From NCBI GenBank assembly GCA_940671915.1, contig CALNVZ010000794.1, positions 1 through 64,000 of the forward strand: a stretch of DNA of 64,000 bases. The letters are read 5' to 3'. This document shows, in pieces, positions 44,516 through 55,005 of this stretch. The notes beneath the pieces are model-generated. The model was not told where the DNA came from and did no database searches. It saw only the letters and a list, made by a program, of their open reading frames with translations. The stretch's first letter is position 1. Each line of letters begins with the position of its first letter. This stretch comes from Paracentrotus lividus. Taxonomy: Eukaryota > Echinodermata > Echinoidea > Camarodonta > Echinidae. The translations under genes were made by a program, and so were the position numbers.

Positions 44516-45399
44516 TGCTGTGAAAATACCAAAACAGTATAATTTTGAAACGAAATTCATGTGAATTTATCACATTGTACAGTTTATAATCAGTACATAC
44601 CACCGATAATTTTACGTATTACAATTATTCAGATTCGGATTGACATTTATTCGGTAAAAGATAAAAATCAAGATACAATACTTAATATAACAAGGTGGTA
44701 CATAAGATACAAGATACAAGATACAAGATACAAGATACTTTATTGGTCCATGCAAATACATAGAAATGTGACTTTCAATGGCTTTTTCAACAAGTTACAG
44801 ACATAAATAAATACAATATGACAATATGATATAAACATAAAAATATAACAAAACAGAACAGATCAAAGCATTGACTGGTCATAATTTGAGAAATAAGTTT
44901 ATAAATAGTTTGGATAATTATTTCATGTATATTAAGCTGACATGAACGACTTATTACTTTCGGAAATTAATTACCCTCTCAAGTGTTTACTTTTCTCATC
45001 CCCCCTCCCCCCCCCCCAATCGAGTCCACATGACTGGATGCTCTAGTTTTAAATTCAAATTTGAGTTTTGAGAAGTATAATAAAAAAACATGAATTAAAG
45101 TCTATTTTCATCATTTCATACAGAGAATACAAAAATAATTATAATTTAGCACGATCAGCCATGTCTAAAACTTCAAAGAATACTCCGAAAAGTTGACTCT
45201 TTAGCGCCTCACAGTTGGAGTTGAAAGTATGTACAGCCCCCCCCCCCCCAAGCATAATTATATATGCTGTAGTTTCAAATTTTGAGAGTTTGATAGTTTG
45301 GAAAAGAGAAATAAAAACAGCATATTCAAGCCTATAACCAAAAACTATTGTCGTCATTTCATACAGATTTCAAATTTCAATATAGGATGTATCAGGCCA
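44516..45399. repeat. Sequence with a LINE-type octamer tail
   Basis: ATACAAGA repeats with period 8 at 44702-44737 and is followed by TACTTTATTGGTCC. Read on the - strand this is CCAATAAAGTATCTTG plus repeats, typical of CR1-like LINE 3' ends. No RT adjoins it. 45120-45250 and 45355-45460 are weakly similar to one another and may be 3' flanks of the L2-like LINE. Confidence 0.5.
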
Positions 45400-48310
45400 T
45401 ATCTAGAGTGTTTGGGTCTCATCGCCTCACATTTGAATTGAATGTAGTATAGAGTTCGGATGAAGGAATTTCGGAAGCGTGACAGCGCGAGTGCGGGAGG
45501 AATAATCTTATCCCAGAGCGTTAAACTTGAAACAGTCCATGAAGTGGATGAGAATTGTCTGCCATTATGTCCTGGATTTTTGCAAGAAGACGTTTTCATA
45601 GATTTCTGCACAGGAGTCAAGTTTGAGCCTATGACCCTCTGCGCACTCTTCTGTTTCTATCTACTTTTCTTCTTTGCTCGTTTGTCATGTTGCCGAAAAA
45701 GCCAAGGAAATTGAAGGTTATTACACTTTGATAATTGATTGGTAGAAGAGGGTTAATATGGTTTTATCAATGTGGAACTTCTTGAGCTTCCTGAGAAAAA
45801 ACATTCTCTGGTTTGCTCTCTTTGGACGGACAAACAATTCTCTTTCCAACCAAGTTTATCATCTATTATGGTACCCAAGTATTTGTACTCATGAACCTGT
45901 TCGATGACGTCCCCATGAATAACGTAGAGGTACGTGTTGTATCTTATTCTTTCGGAGTCAATTACAAGTTCTTTTGTTTTATCAGTGTTCAGGGTCAAAA
46001 AGTGACGGTCACACACCAACTAACAAACTATCGACCTGTGAGATGTATTCATGGGGTCGTCACCAAACAAGTAGCCTGTAATCACGAGGTGTCATCGGCA
46101 TACTTTAAAATACTGCACGATAATTCCGTAACCAAACATTTACTCGTGTACAAAGAGAAAAGTACCGGGGAAAGTACACATCCCTGAGGAGCGCCAATAT
46201 TGGTGACAATTTGACTCGATTGACAGTTCCCAGCTTTGACTGATTGAGTTCTTAAGCTAAGAATTATGGATACATAGAATTAGTCTCGGATTACATTTGC
46301 GTCAATTAACATACGTATTAAACAATGTGGTGCGATCGTATTAAACGCACTTGAGAAGTCTACAAAGAGAGATCGGGTGTATGATTTAGCATTGTCAAGA
46401 TGTTCATAAATCTTATGCAAAAATACAAGGGTAGCATCTTCCACACTTCTATTTGGTCATAATGCGAACTGATGTGAATCGAGTAAGTCACGTGATTCGT
46501 TCAAAGTCATTTACAAGAAAAAGCCTCTCAAAGCATTTCATGATGTTTGAGGTTAACGCCACTGGTCGAAAATCATTGGGTTCCCTAACCTTCTTTCTTT
46601 TTGGATGGGTATGATAGTGGAAAATCTCCAGATTTTGGGTATTACACCAGTATCAAGGCACATTTGATAACATGACATAGCAATGGAGCTAAATGTTGGT
46701 TACAGCACTTCAGTATCTTATTGCTAATCCCATCCGGCCAGTGGACTTCTTTATCTGTACCTTTCCTAGTACCCTCTTACTTCCCTCTTCACTTACACAT
46801 ATTCTATTATTGTTACCAAGCTGTGAGATTAACGATCTAAATGACCCTTACATTCATGATTCTGTGACTAAAGTCATTAACTTCAAATCTTCCAAAGAAA
46901 TTATTGAGTTCTTCAACAAAGTCTGATGAGAAATCAACGGATTTGTTCTTTCCTTTGTATCCGGTAATTGTTTTCCAGTGCGCGCCATGCTGCTGAGTGT
47001 TGTTTTGAGAGAATTACGCTCAAGTTTCCTTTTAAAAGCCATTTTACATGACTTTATCTCTCGGTCGATCTGTTTTGTATTTCTTTCATTCTCAAACGAT
47101 CGCGCTAGAGAATATCTCCCTCTTCCCGAAGTAGTTTCTTCAACGAGCTACTGGCCCATGGTTTGTCATTTGCGTAGAACCTTTGTTCCTTCACAGGTAT
47201 TATGGTATCGGAACAGTAGCGAATATAATCAGTGAGCGCGTCGACCCCTCGTCTATTGTGTTATTGGATTTCAAAAAAGAGATTCCAATCCGTAGATTCA
47301 TAACATGCTCTTAGCTCATCAACTGCGTCGTCGGTCCAGGACTGACGAAGTTTTGTCACCGGCTATACCCTTAAGCTTCTGTCTGTATGCTGGTATTAAC
47401 AAGACATTGTTGTGATCGGATGCACCGAGCTGTGGACAGGCCTTTGTTTTGTACGCCGTGGGAACATTTCCATAGCAACGATTTAGCGTCACGTCGTTAC
47501 GTGTAGGTTGAGTTACGTACTGTTCGTATGTAGGCAGAACATTTTCAAGCGTACATTGATTGAAATCTCCCAAAACAAATTTGGGGCTATCAGGTGACAT
47601 GGCCTCCAAACCATTTATCCTGTTAGCAATAATTTGACTAGCCTCCCTTACATCTGCCCCAGGGTGAATATACACAACCATCACAAAAAGTTGGCAAAAT
47701 TCTCTAGGGAGGTAGAAAGGACGAAGTCCGACGATCATGAATTCAATATCAGGGGTAAAAGTTTCTTTGATTGTCCAGTCATTACACCATTGATTGTTAA
47801 TATACATGCAGACACCACCACCCCTAGATTTCCAAGATTCATCTGTTCTATCTGATCTTGCTAGGTGAAAGTTTGCCAAGGTTAACTCTTCTCGGGTACA
47901 GTCTGATTTAACCAGGTCTCTGTAAAACAGAGCAGACATGATTCTCGATATTCATATAGGTGACGAGTACTAGTGTGAAGTTCGTCCATTTTATTACATA
48001 TCGAACGGACATTTCCAAGTAAGATTGAGGGAAGTGGTGGTTTAGACTTACGATTTCGAACCCGGTTTCGTAGTCCTCCTCTTTTCCCGCGTTTTCTCGG
48101 CTTTATCTCTCGTGGGAATTGTTCGTATCCATCGGGCTTGAGCTCGGGCATTCGTGGGCGAAGTTCGAGTAGATCAGAGCGGGTGTATATAAGTCCATTT
48201 TGAGAGATAGGGTGTGCAGTAATTACCACAAAATGACGTGAAATGAAGAACCACACAAACATAAAAGAAAACACACGCAATACCATAGTTCCACTAGACA
48301 TGATGACAAA
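45400..48310 (-). mobile_element. L2-like LINE, nearly full coding length, decayed
   Basis: Read on the - strand, the ORF begins near 48301 with a hydrophobic stretch and a basic segment (KPRKRGKRGGLRNRVRNRKS), then endonuclease motifs ILLGNVRSICNKMDELH and CFTETWLN. The endonuclease continues in 47939-47319 (SRGGGVCMYINNQWC, VLGDFNQC, QLGASDHNNVLLIP). RT motifs are scattered through 47300-46020: FVDFSSAFNTI near 46370-46335, GAPQGCVLSPVLF near 46195, and KYADDT near 46110. 46019-45753 holds LTLNTDKTKELVID and YKYLGTIIDDKLGWKEN. The C-terminus reaches about 45420, with DNSHPLHGLFQV-like and RNSF blocks. Many frame changes make it inactive. Confidence 0.85.
47319..47939 (-). pseudogene. LINE apurinic endonuclease domain (L2-like copy)
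   Basis: A 206-residue open frame from the EEP endonuclease fold. It carries RGGGVCMYINNQWC (residues about 39-52), the PREF and VYIHPGAD strands, the GDFNQCTLENVLP catalytic block and GASDHNNVLL with the catalytic SDH. The amino-terminal strand (LGNVRSICNKMDEL) lies upstream in a different frame at 48301-47882, so the methionine here is not a true start. In a working LINE this domain nicks the target DNA. Confidence 0.85.
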
Positions 48311-48479
48311 CGTATACCAGGATTGCTAAAAAAAAGGTGAAAACTTGTAAACAAGCAACCCTTATCATACAAAGTAATGAGTACAATTAAATAACAATAA
48401 AATACGATACAAATAAATAACAATAGAAATGTAATAATAAATTCATCTGAAAATTTAAGAATTATTAACAAACATTAAA

Positions 48480-49424
48480 GAAATAAACAGAATCATTGTA
48501 TATGTTTCAATATATTAATATGTGGCAAGTATTGTGGTTTTTAATTTATTTTTGAATGAGTTGTAGTTCGTAATCCCCTTTACATTACTGTTTAGGGAAA
48601 TCCATCTTTTAGATCCCTGATATCTAATTGATCTATTTTGTAGAAATGAATTTGTGAATTTGGGAAGACGAAAGTCACCTTTTTTCTTGTATTAAATGCG
48701 TGATAATCAGAATTCAAATTCAAACTGTCATAAACAGTATCTGGTAACATTGACTGTTTTAGTTTATACATAAATAAAGAGAAAGAATATCTGGAAATTT
48801 GACTAATTTCAAAGATTTAAACAATGGAGAGGTATGTGCCCTGAAGGGGGTGTTGCAGCACAAACGAACAGCCCGTTTTTTGAAGTATAAAAAGGGGTTT
48901 TAAAAATTTGTCACATGTTCTTGCCCATACTAGATTACAATACATTAAGTACGGATATACAAGTGTATACTATAAAGAAAGCATGGCAGAAGATGGTATT
49001 TTTTTTTTCTTAGTTTACACATAACGCCGACATTGCATCGAATCTTCTTAGAAATTAATTCAATGTGTTTTTCCCATGAAAGCTTGTTATCAATAGTTAC
49101 ACCTAAGAAATTTGCATGTTAATCTTGGTCGATATCTTTATCATTCAATTTCAAATTTGTATCTTCAATAAAAGTTTTTTTTTTCTGCAAAAATCTAAAA
49201 TCATAAATTTAGTTTTTGTTTCATTAATTTTCAATTTATTTGCAGAAAACCAATTAGCAACCTTCTGCAGTTCAACATTAGCTTCAGAAGTCAAGTCTTT
49301 TACATTTTTACCAGAATAGAATATGTTTGTGTCGTCAGCATAAAGAACAAAATGTAATTTCTTTGAAGATTCGACAATGTCGTTTATAAACAACAAAAAT
49401 AATAAAGGGCCCAGGATCTTCTCT
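48480..49424 (-). mobile_element. CR1-like LINE, 3' half
   Basis: From 49424 on the - strand: ILGPLLFLLFINDIVESSKK, LHFVLYADDTNIFYSGKNVK and LQKVANWFSANKLKINETKT, with the RT catalytic box YADD intact in this stretch. Downstream, in broken frames, come NFLGVTID near 49105, VYPYLMYCNLVWA near 48940 and FRLPKFTNSFLQNRSIRYQG at 48680-48600. The 5' side is cut at about 49424, where a dispersed repeat begins. It lies just upstream, in the same orientation, of the L2-like copy, but is a different family. Confidence 0.8.
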
Positions 49425-49610
49425 CTCTGATCTTCTGGGTCCTCCCAATTCGCAATTCGTTGGGTCGAATGAATATCTTTTGCTCTCTGTCGGTAATTAG
49501 GCGTCTGCGACCTGCACTCTGACTCTGTCGAATTTTCACCCCTATTCGACATCAGACTGAAAAAAAAATACCGTAAGTGGCGTAAATACGGTGGAATTTA
49601 GAGTGACACC
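49425..49610. repeat. Composite dispersed repeat
   Basis: The first part matches 36735-36770 and the second part (CTCTGTCGAATTTTCACCCC, TATTCGACATCAGACTG) matches 30340-30415. The upstream LINE frame reads into it, which explains the odd N-terminus of the 133-residue open frame at 49151-49552. Confidence 0.65.
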
Positions 49611-49619
49611 GCCGGAACT

Positions 49620-49865
49620 ACAGCTTACTGTTACCCATTACTCTTTATCATGTTCCTGATTTCATTCATTGCCTTTCTTTTCTCCATAATATCTTATTAA
49701 TTATTTTATACCACTCTCCTATAATTTCCTAATGTTATTTTTTGTTTTCCTAGTCTATCATCTTCTATCCCTTATGTTATTCAATGTTTCTCTTTCTTTT
49801 TATGTTATCTATTGTTGTTCTCTATTTATCTATCTTCTTTTGTTATTCATTGTTTAAACACTGGG
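49620..49865. repeat. Decayed 30-base minisatellite
   Basis: Words such as TTTCCTAATGTTATTTTTTG, CCCTTATGTTATTCAATG and TTTTGTTATTCATTG are degenerate relatives of the unit amplified at 18220-18960. Confidence 0.6.
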
Positions 49866-50056
49866 CCTCTTACGTGTCTAAAATATAACTTTCCTTCAAT
49901 CCAATGGTATATTGATGAGTTTCCTTAACAATATGTTTCCACCAAATGATTAAGCTAGAGAACGAGTGCTAATGGTTCTTTCTTTAAATTATTCGATGGA
50001 TGTAAAGGTGGCTTTTTGCAATTTTTAACATTATTATATGTTTCTCTTCCTTGCAG

Positions 50057-50128
50057 GTGGAGGAGAATTTTCCATCTGGAGCTCAATAGGTGGTATTGGG
50101 GGTATTGTTGGTCTGGTAGGAGTAATAG
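50057..50128 (+). CDS. Candidate host exon encoding a transmembrane helix
   Basis: A good acceptor (TTTCTCTTCCTTGCAG, ending 50056) and a strong donor (ATAG|GTGAGT at 50128/50129) enclose 72 bases. In phase 1 they read GGEFSIWSSIGGIGGIVGLV and then GVI, a glycine-rich hydrophobic helix ideal for a single membrane span; both other frames are worse (one has a stop). Phase 1-1 exons of this kind commonly carry the membrane span of type I receptors. No adjoining exon could be joined with certainty. The gene is not recognised, and a chance match to splice signals remains possible. Confidence 0.45.
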
Positions 50129-51390
50129 GTGAGTATACTCCACATTTTAATCAAGCCTCTTAAAGAGAGGATCAGCAATTTTGATTATCCATCCATTTTA
50201 GCTGGGTACCTTTCACCTAGTCGGGGCATTCAATTTCATGCAGGTTGATATTACGGCTGCGGCGTGACATCTTTGCTGGAGAAAAGCCTGGATTTTGGGT
50301 GGGGGCGTTTCGTGGGACAGTTTGACCACAGTCGGTAGAGAAGGGCTTTAGGCCAGGTGGGGATGATGTATACACACCTATCAAAGGGATAGTGACCGAG
50401 AAACATGGGTTTCAGGGTTCGAGAACATCTACCCCTAACATCCACCCCACAGACATCCACCCTCTAGAATAAGGGGGGGGGGGGTCCACGAGTCCACGAG
50501 GCCGAGTATTTTTCCTACGAGTTCTCGGTCCCACGAGGCCGAGTATTTTCCCACTAGTCCTCGGTCCCACGGTCCCACGAGGCTGATTTTTCTCATATCA
50601 TATCATCCCTACAATAGAAAAACCAGACTTGGTACTATGCTAACAAGAAGCAAGCCCTGTAAAAGTAGTACGAGCTATTAAACTGTTCCGTTCGAGCCGA
50701 ATATCCGTAAAGCTAGGAAACGAAAAGAAGATAGATATGCACAGTTGAAAAAAGACATTGAATCCAAGAATTACGAATCACACACTGTAAACATAAATTA
50801 GTCATTGGTGCTTATAAATTAGTCAAAACGACTAATTTATATTAGTCCAGTCTCAGTGACTTAATTACCTCAGTCAGGACTAGTTTAGGTAAGTCATTTT
50901 GACCAATATAAACAAGACATTTAACAAATGACTTGTTTACATTGGTCAAATGACTAATAAATGACATATAGGCCTGCAAACGACTTATTTGTGGTCAGAG
51001 GCTAGGCGTACGGCGCACGTAACAGTGATTCGCGGTCAAACCACACGGACAAATGCCGACATGGTAAAAACAAAACAACATCAAATGCAACGCCTAAGGA
51101 TTAGATCCATCTCAGGATATCGTTGAAAATGATTTTAAAGACCAAGGTAAGTTTATGTCATATTCTATTTTTAACGCGAATCCCGAACATGGAAGAAATG
51201 TTTATGTTAATTTATTATTGTAGCCCCACATGCTCAATTCCATGTTAGTTGTATGCTTATATCATGTAATACTAGTAATTCGTAGTTGCAGAACGCGCTC
51301 TATACTCGGATGGTGTGCTGAATGATTATAGTTATATGATGATCTATAATTAGTTTCATTGAATATATTCATGTAAAGAATCAAAGGAAA
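50129..51390. other. Spacer with short repeats
   Basis: 50488-50585 has three CCACGAGGCCGAGTATTTT-like units. 50790-51000 is full of short inverted words (TTAGTCAAAACGACTAA; ACTTGTTTACATTGGTCA against TGACCAATATAAACAAG), a small foldback. A possible start exon ATGATTTTAAAGACCAAG with donor GTAAGT lies at 51129-51146. No other coding signal was seen. Confidence 0.45.
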
Positions 51391-51414
51391 GAGTTCCTCT
51401 TGCGACAGCCACTC

Positions 51415-51445
<31 letters not shown>

Positions 51446-51554
51446 GATAGCGACACACCTGTGCGCATGCGTTTCTATAATTTATCGGACGTCAACCTGT
51501 TGCTATTCAAAATTGATTGAAAAATATAAAAAAAAATCCTCGGCAGTGCGCAAT

Positions 51555-51625
51555 CCGTCTCGTTGGTGTAGTGGTGTGAGAGTAAGACTGTGATGCTGGT
51601 GACTCGGGTTCGTCTCCCGCTATTC
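51555..51625 (+). repeat. tRNA-derived sequence
   Basis: TTGGTGTAGTGGT fits an A box and GGGTTCGTCTCCC fits a B box, with the correct spacing for a polymerase III promoter. The D arm is well preserved, but acceptor and anticodon stems do not pair properly. It is a SINE head or a tRNA relic captured inside the TIR element. Confidence 0.55.
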
Positions 51626-51705
51626 CTCTTGTGTTTTTTGACTAAAAAAACTGGAAGTTGTATTTTTTTGTTATTTTTTTATTATTAAAAATTAATTTTT
51701 TAAAT

Positions 51706-51733
51706 ATAACCCTAACCATAACCCTAACCCTAG
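51706..51733. repeat. Interstitial telomere-like repeat
   Basis: ATAACCCTAACCATAACCCT continues AACCCTAG: four to five CCCTAA units with one variant. TTAGGG is the telomere unit of deuterostomes. The short length and the position inside a TIR element argue against a true telomere. Confidence 0.7.
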
Positions 51734-51953
51734 TCTATGTTTAAAATATTATTAGAAACAATTTCCACATGTATATTTTTCGATTTGGGTAGCTGTCGCA
51801 AAAGGAACTCTTGCCGAATCGAATTTTAATTTATAAAAGATGAGGTGGTGCAGCCCCCCCCCCCCAAAAAAAAAAAAAATAAATAAAAAATAAAATGAAA
51901 CAAATAAAAACATTTTTTATTTAACATTTATTTTTCATTAATTTTTCATGCAG

Positions 51954-52116
51954 AATGCCAGACATCTCCATGGTATCTACAACATCTCTATCACACTCAA
52001 CATAGCACAGCAAAAGTGTCAACCACAGAGGAAGCTTCGCAAACAGAAGTATCACTCAAACACTTTGCATCTATCCTACGAAGATAGACAGCTAACAGAC
52101 CCATCGGCTTATACCG
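51954..52116 (+). CDS. Candidate host exon (unrecognised protein)
   Basis: The acceptor is TTTTTCATGCAG (ending 51953) and the donor ACCG|GTGAGT (52116/52117). In phase 0 the 163 bases are fully open: NARHLHGIYNISITLNIAQQ, then KCQPQRKLRKQKYHSN and YEDRQLTDPSAYT. The exon ends in phase 1, which fits the next candidate exon at 52252. An upstream mini-exon at 51129-51146 (MILKTK) would supply a start in the right phase. If joined instead to the membrane exon at 50057 (phase 1), the frame reads ECQTSPWYLQHLYH and stops at 52085-52087. Basic residues and YEDR/DPSAYT tyrosines would suit a cytoplasmic tail, but no family is recognised. Confidence 0.42.
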
Positions 52117-52251
52117 GTGAGTTGTTTTTATGATTGTTCACATATTTTGCAATAATGTATGATCATGAGCAATGTATATACGTACATAACAATATTTCCT
52201 ATTATTTTAATTTATAACATAATTTATTTTCCCCCTTTTACATGATTGAAG

Positions 52252-52306
52252 GTGATCATGCTGAGCTATTTGTTAAACTCTCTGAAAGAGAAGGCATCAA
52301 AATGAG
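52252..52306 (+). CDS. Candidate host exon following 51954-52116
   Basis: The acceptor is CCCCCTTTTACATGATTGAAG and the donor ATGAG|GTATGA. Joined to the previous exon in phase 1 it reads GDHAELFVKLSEREGIKM and stays open. A MITE begins only 7 bases after the donor. Sequence just beyond that MITE (52808-52865) is open and could continue the protein, so the MITE may have entered an exon and created the present donor. Not recognised as a family. Confidence 0.38.
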
Positions 52307-52313
52307 GTATGAA

Positions 52314-52807
52314 GGGGGTTCATAAAGCTACGCACTTAGTTTTTGACGATTTAGAAGTCATAGAATTTAATAATTCATATTACTATTTTTATACCATCTT
52401 TTGCTACATTTTGTGAGGATTAACTTGGTGCAAAAAACATGGAATAAAACTAACAGCAATTACGAAAATCGCGGCGAGATCGAAACCCTCTCCTTCGTTG
52501 CCGTCAGAAAAGAACGGTTCATAAGTCTACGCACTCACTTTGAAGTTTGATTTAACACTTTTAATTATGTGTTTTCTTCCAAATTTTCATGATATATTAT
52601 GAAATAGTTACGACAGTTCAATAATTTTTACTTTTTTAGCACCTTGCTTCTATGTTTAGCCGTAAAAGGTGGAATTTTGAACTTTGAAATGAAACACTAT
52701 TTTGCTATGACGGCGCCTGTATTATGCGAGTGCATATTTTGGCCCATTCACTTTAGCGCGTATTTTGCAGTGCGTAGCTTTATGAACCGCGTAGCTTTAT
52801 GAACCCC
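52314..52807. mobile_element. MITE with GGGGTTCATAAAGCTACGC ends
   Basis: GGGGTTCATAAAGCTACGC at 52315 is mirrored by GCGTAGCTTTATGAACCCC ending 52807. Internal copies of the terminus occur at 52514 (GTTCATAAGTCTACGCAC) and 52771. No coding sequence; target duplication unclear. Confidence 0.75.
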
Positions 52808-53266
52808 TACCATACTGGAATGGATTCAAAACACCAAAAGCTTCTCCAGCTAGATCTGAGGTATTTTCACTTCATGTTCTATAATTCTGTACTTGAATCT
52901 GTACATGAAAATCATTTTTGAATAACAATCTCACCTTTTAGAGGGAGTGTATTTTAAATATTGGATTAAATGGTTTATTTCGCCAACTGAATGCCAACAT
53001 TTCTTTAATTAGAGCTTTGCAATATTATTGTCATTGCAGGGTATTTTTTTTTTAAATTATTGTTTCACATATTTAATTGCAATTTACTTATATATTAGCT
53101 TATAGTACATTATGTCTCATACTTTTATGTTTGGAATTAAGACACCTTTCCAATATGGTGTGGTCATGTCTACTTGAAAGAGACTCAACAACTGCTTGAA
53201 CGCCTTTTTTAAACACAATTTGTACCATTTTAAAGTGATTTTTTTTTTAATGATTTTTTAAAGTTA
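52808..53266. other. No gene recognised
   Basis: AT-rich. The first 60 bases are open in a frame compatible with the candidate exon at 52252, but are not called separately. Confidence 0.35.
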
Positions 53267-53569
53267 TGGTTTATTAAATGGCTGATAAAATGTGGGTCGA
53301 TTAACATGTTTACATGTTGAAATGGGGCGCCAGGAATGTAATGTACGCATTTATTGTTGACCCAGTTCTATTGAACCGTTGGCGCGCCCGGAATGTAACA
53401 TACGCGGGTATTGTATCACATTGTTGACGCTTCTGTGTAAACAGGTGGTCATATGCGAATTGGAATGTGCGCGTTATTTCTGCAAGGCTTACAAACAGTG
53501 GCTGAACATGCATCATTCTTCGTCGTGGTTTTCTTGTGATCGGACGCTTATATGTTTGAGTGAAAATTT
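53267..53569 (+). repeat. 303-base direct repeat, left copy
   Basis: Starts TGGTTTATTAAATGGCTGAT and ends GAGTGAAAATTT; the partner is 58899-59202. By eye only about four differences separate them. The pair encloses 5.3 kb. The ends are not TG...CA and no target duplication is evident, so calling them LTRs is not justified; a recent duplication or an unusual element end is equally possible. Open frames on both strands are the same in both copies and are not genes. Confidence 0.75.
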
Positions 53570-55005
53570 AGCGAAATTTTTCGGAATGATAGCGCTGGAA
53601 ATATGGATATTATGTGGCTACCTGGTGGTTGTGCATGTATTTGGTGGACTAGGATTTATATCACTGGGATAAACAATAAATGGTACCCGGTGACACTGGA
53701 CTACAAATGTTTCAGTGTGAAGCTCTGCACACCAGTATTTCAGACATGTCAGATTCCAGACCCCGGAGGGAAAGACGGGGAAGACGAGTTCAGCTCTTAT
53801 GGCAGGTCAATTGCGCCCAAGTGTCTCTTTTGTTTCTTTGCAGAACCATGCAGTGAACAGAGCTATCATCGGGTTGGGGAACCCAGTGCATGGCAGTGGA
53901 GATTGAGTGCTGGTTCGACTAAGCCGAGTGGATCCCTTTTGCCGTGGATTACAGGAGGTTTCTTAAACCTATGGGCGCATATCATTGATACATCATATAG
54001 CACAGTGAAGCAAGTCTGCCAGGATGACTTGCTACTACAGTATCAGGTGCGTATCCAGGATTTGGCACCCCGGGGGCCCGATGTTATTTTGATTTTGGCG
54101 CCCCCAGTGGTGGATCCAGAAAGGAACCAAGTTCAATGGGAGCCGTTTACAGGAGGAGTCCAGGCTGAAACTAATATACGTAGAGGTGAACGTAGATGTT
54201 CAGGGCAAGTTGGACAGAAAACTGTCGAGATGAACCGCCATGCCTGAGCTTGCCTGGCGTCAAAAATATGATTAGGAAGCGGCACATCCCTTCAATATGG
54301 TGCCAAATGGTAGAGCCTACAGGACAGCAAGCACCTGCTAGCAAGTTTTGAGAGACAGAATTAAGCAAGAAAGTAGGAATTGGCTTCACCCGTTTGCATA
54401 GGCGGGGAGGCTGGCAGGCTACTTATGTTTATAAGGATTCATTAGGTGCGAATATTTTGTTGTGACACCTACAGTGTTAATTTGTAAGTTCTTAAGTAAA
54501 CCAGAACATTGATACTGGTGGTGAACGGGTTTACTTTGATATGCAAGTAATGATTAAAAGCCACTGTAGGGAGTAAGAGAAAGAGGCAAATGTTGGATTT
54601 GTGGGCCAATTTAGCAGTATATTTACATCTTGATGCGATTGTGTGTGAACTATAATCATGTCATGTATGTGAAGCTCAATGTTATAGTGACGTCATATTT
54701 GGATTGATAGTGATAATCTGTAACAATGTTGTTAACGGTCAGTTACCCACTGTGTAATTGTGTCGAGCTATGGTGCCTCATATCGAATCAATAGTAGGCC
54801 TAACCCCTTTTGGTCTAGATATGGTGCTAATTTGGTCAGGTAGATGGAATACGAGACCGGCGTTTAAATGATGATATGTATTGAATAGATTGGCTCCAAT
54901 TGTAATCGGCGGTAGTTTTGGAGTAATAGGCAGATAAAGTAAATTAGTTCCATGAATATGGTCTTAAGAACGAAAGTGACGAATTAGTTATTTGGCGGCC
55001 GTTCA
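53570..55005. other. Sequence inside the direct-repeat pair, with one 214-residue open frame
   Basis: The + strand is open from 53603 to 54247. It includes the cysteine-rich part KCLFCFFAEPCSEQSYHR, and ends in a polar, basic tail (RRGERRCSGQVGQKTVEMN). I recognise no domain, and GGGGGCCCGATG-type bias at 54070 is repeat-like. The rest to 55005 shows no gene. If the flanking repeats are element ends, this would be internal sequence of that element. Confidence 0.4.

Larger units (their letters stand above)
51391..51810. mobile_element. Short TIR element carrying a tRNA-like sequence and telomere-like repeats
   Basis: GAGTTCCTCTTGCGACAGC (51391-51409) is mirrored by GCTGTCGCAAAAGGAACTC (51792-51810), with one mismatch. 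Inside are an A run (51415-51442), a tRNA-like segment at 51555-51625 and CCCTAA repeats at 51706-51733. There is no transposase. No clear target duplication is visible. Confidence 0.65.

Noticed and set aside
51555-51625. Functional tRNA gene
   Set aside because: A and B boxes are good, but acceptor and anticodon stems fail, and it sits inside a TIR element.
51706-51733. True telomere or telomere fusion point
   Set aside because: Only four to five units, on one strand, inside a small TIR element.
53310-53672. Frames of 68 and 97 residues, also present at 58942-59229
   Set aside because: They lie in the 303-base direct repeat, are open on both strands, and have no recognised domain.
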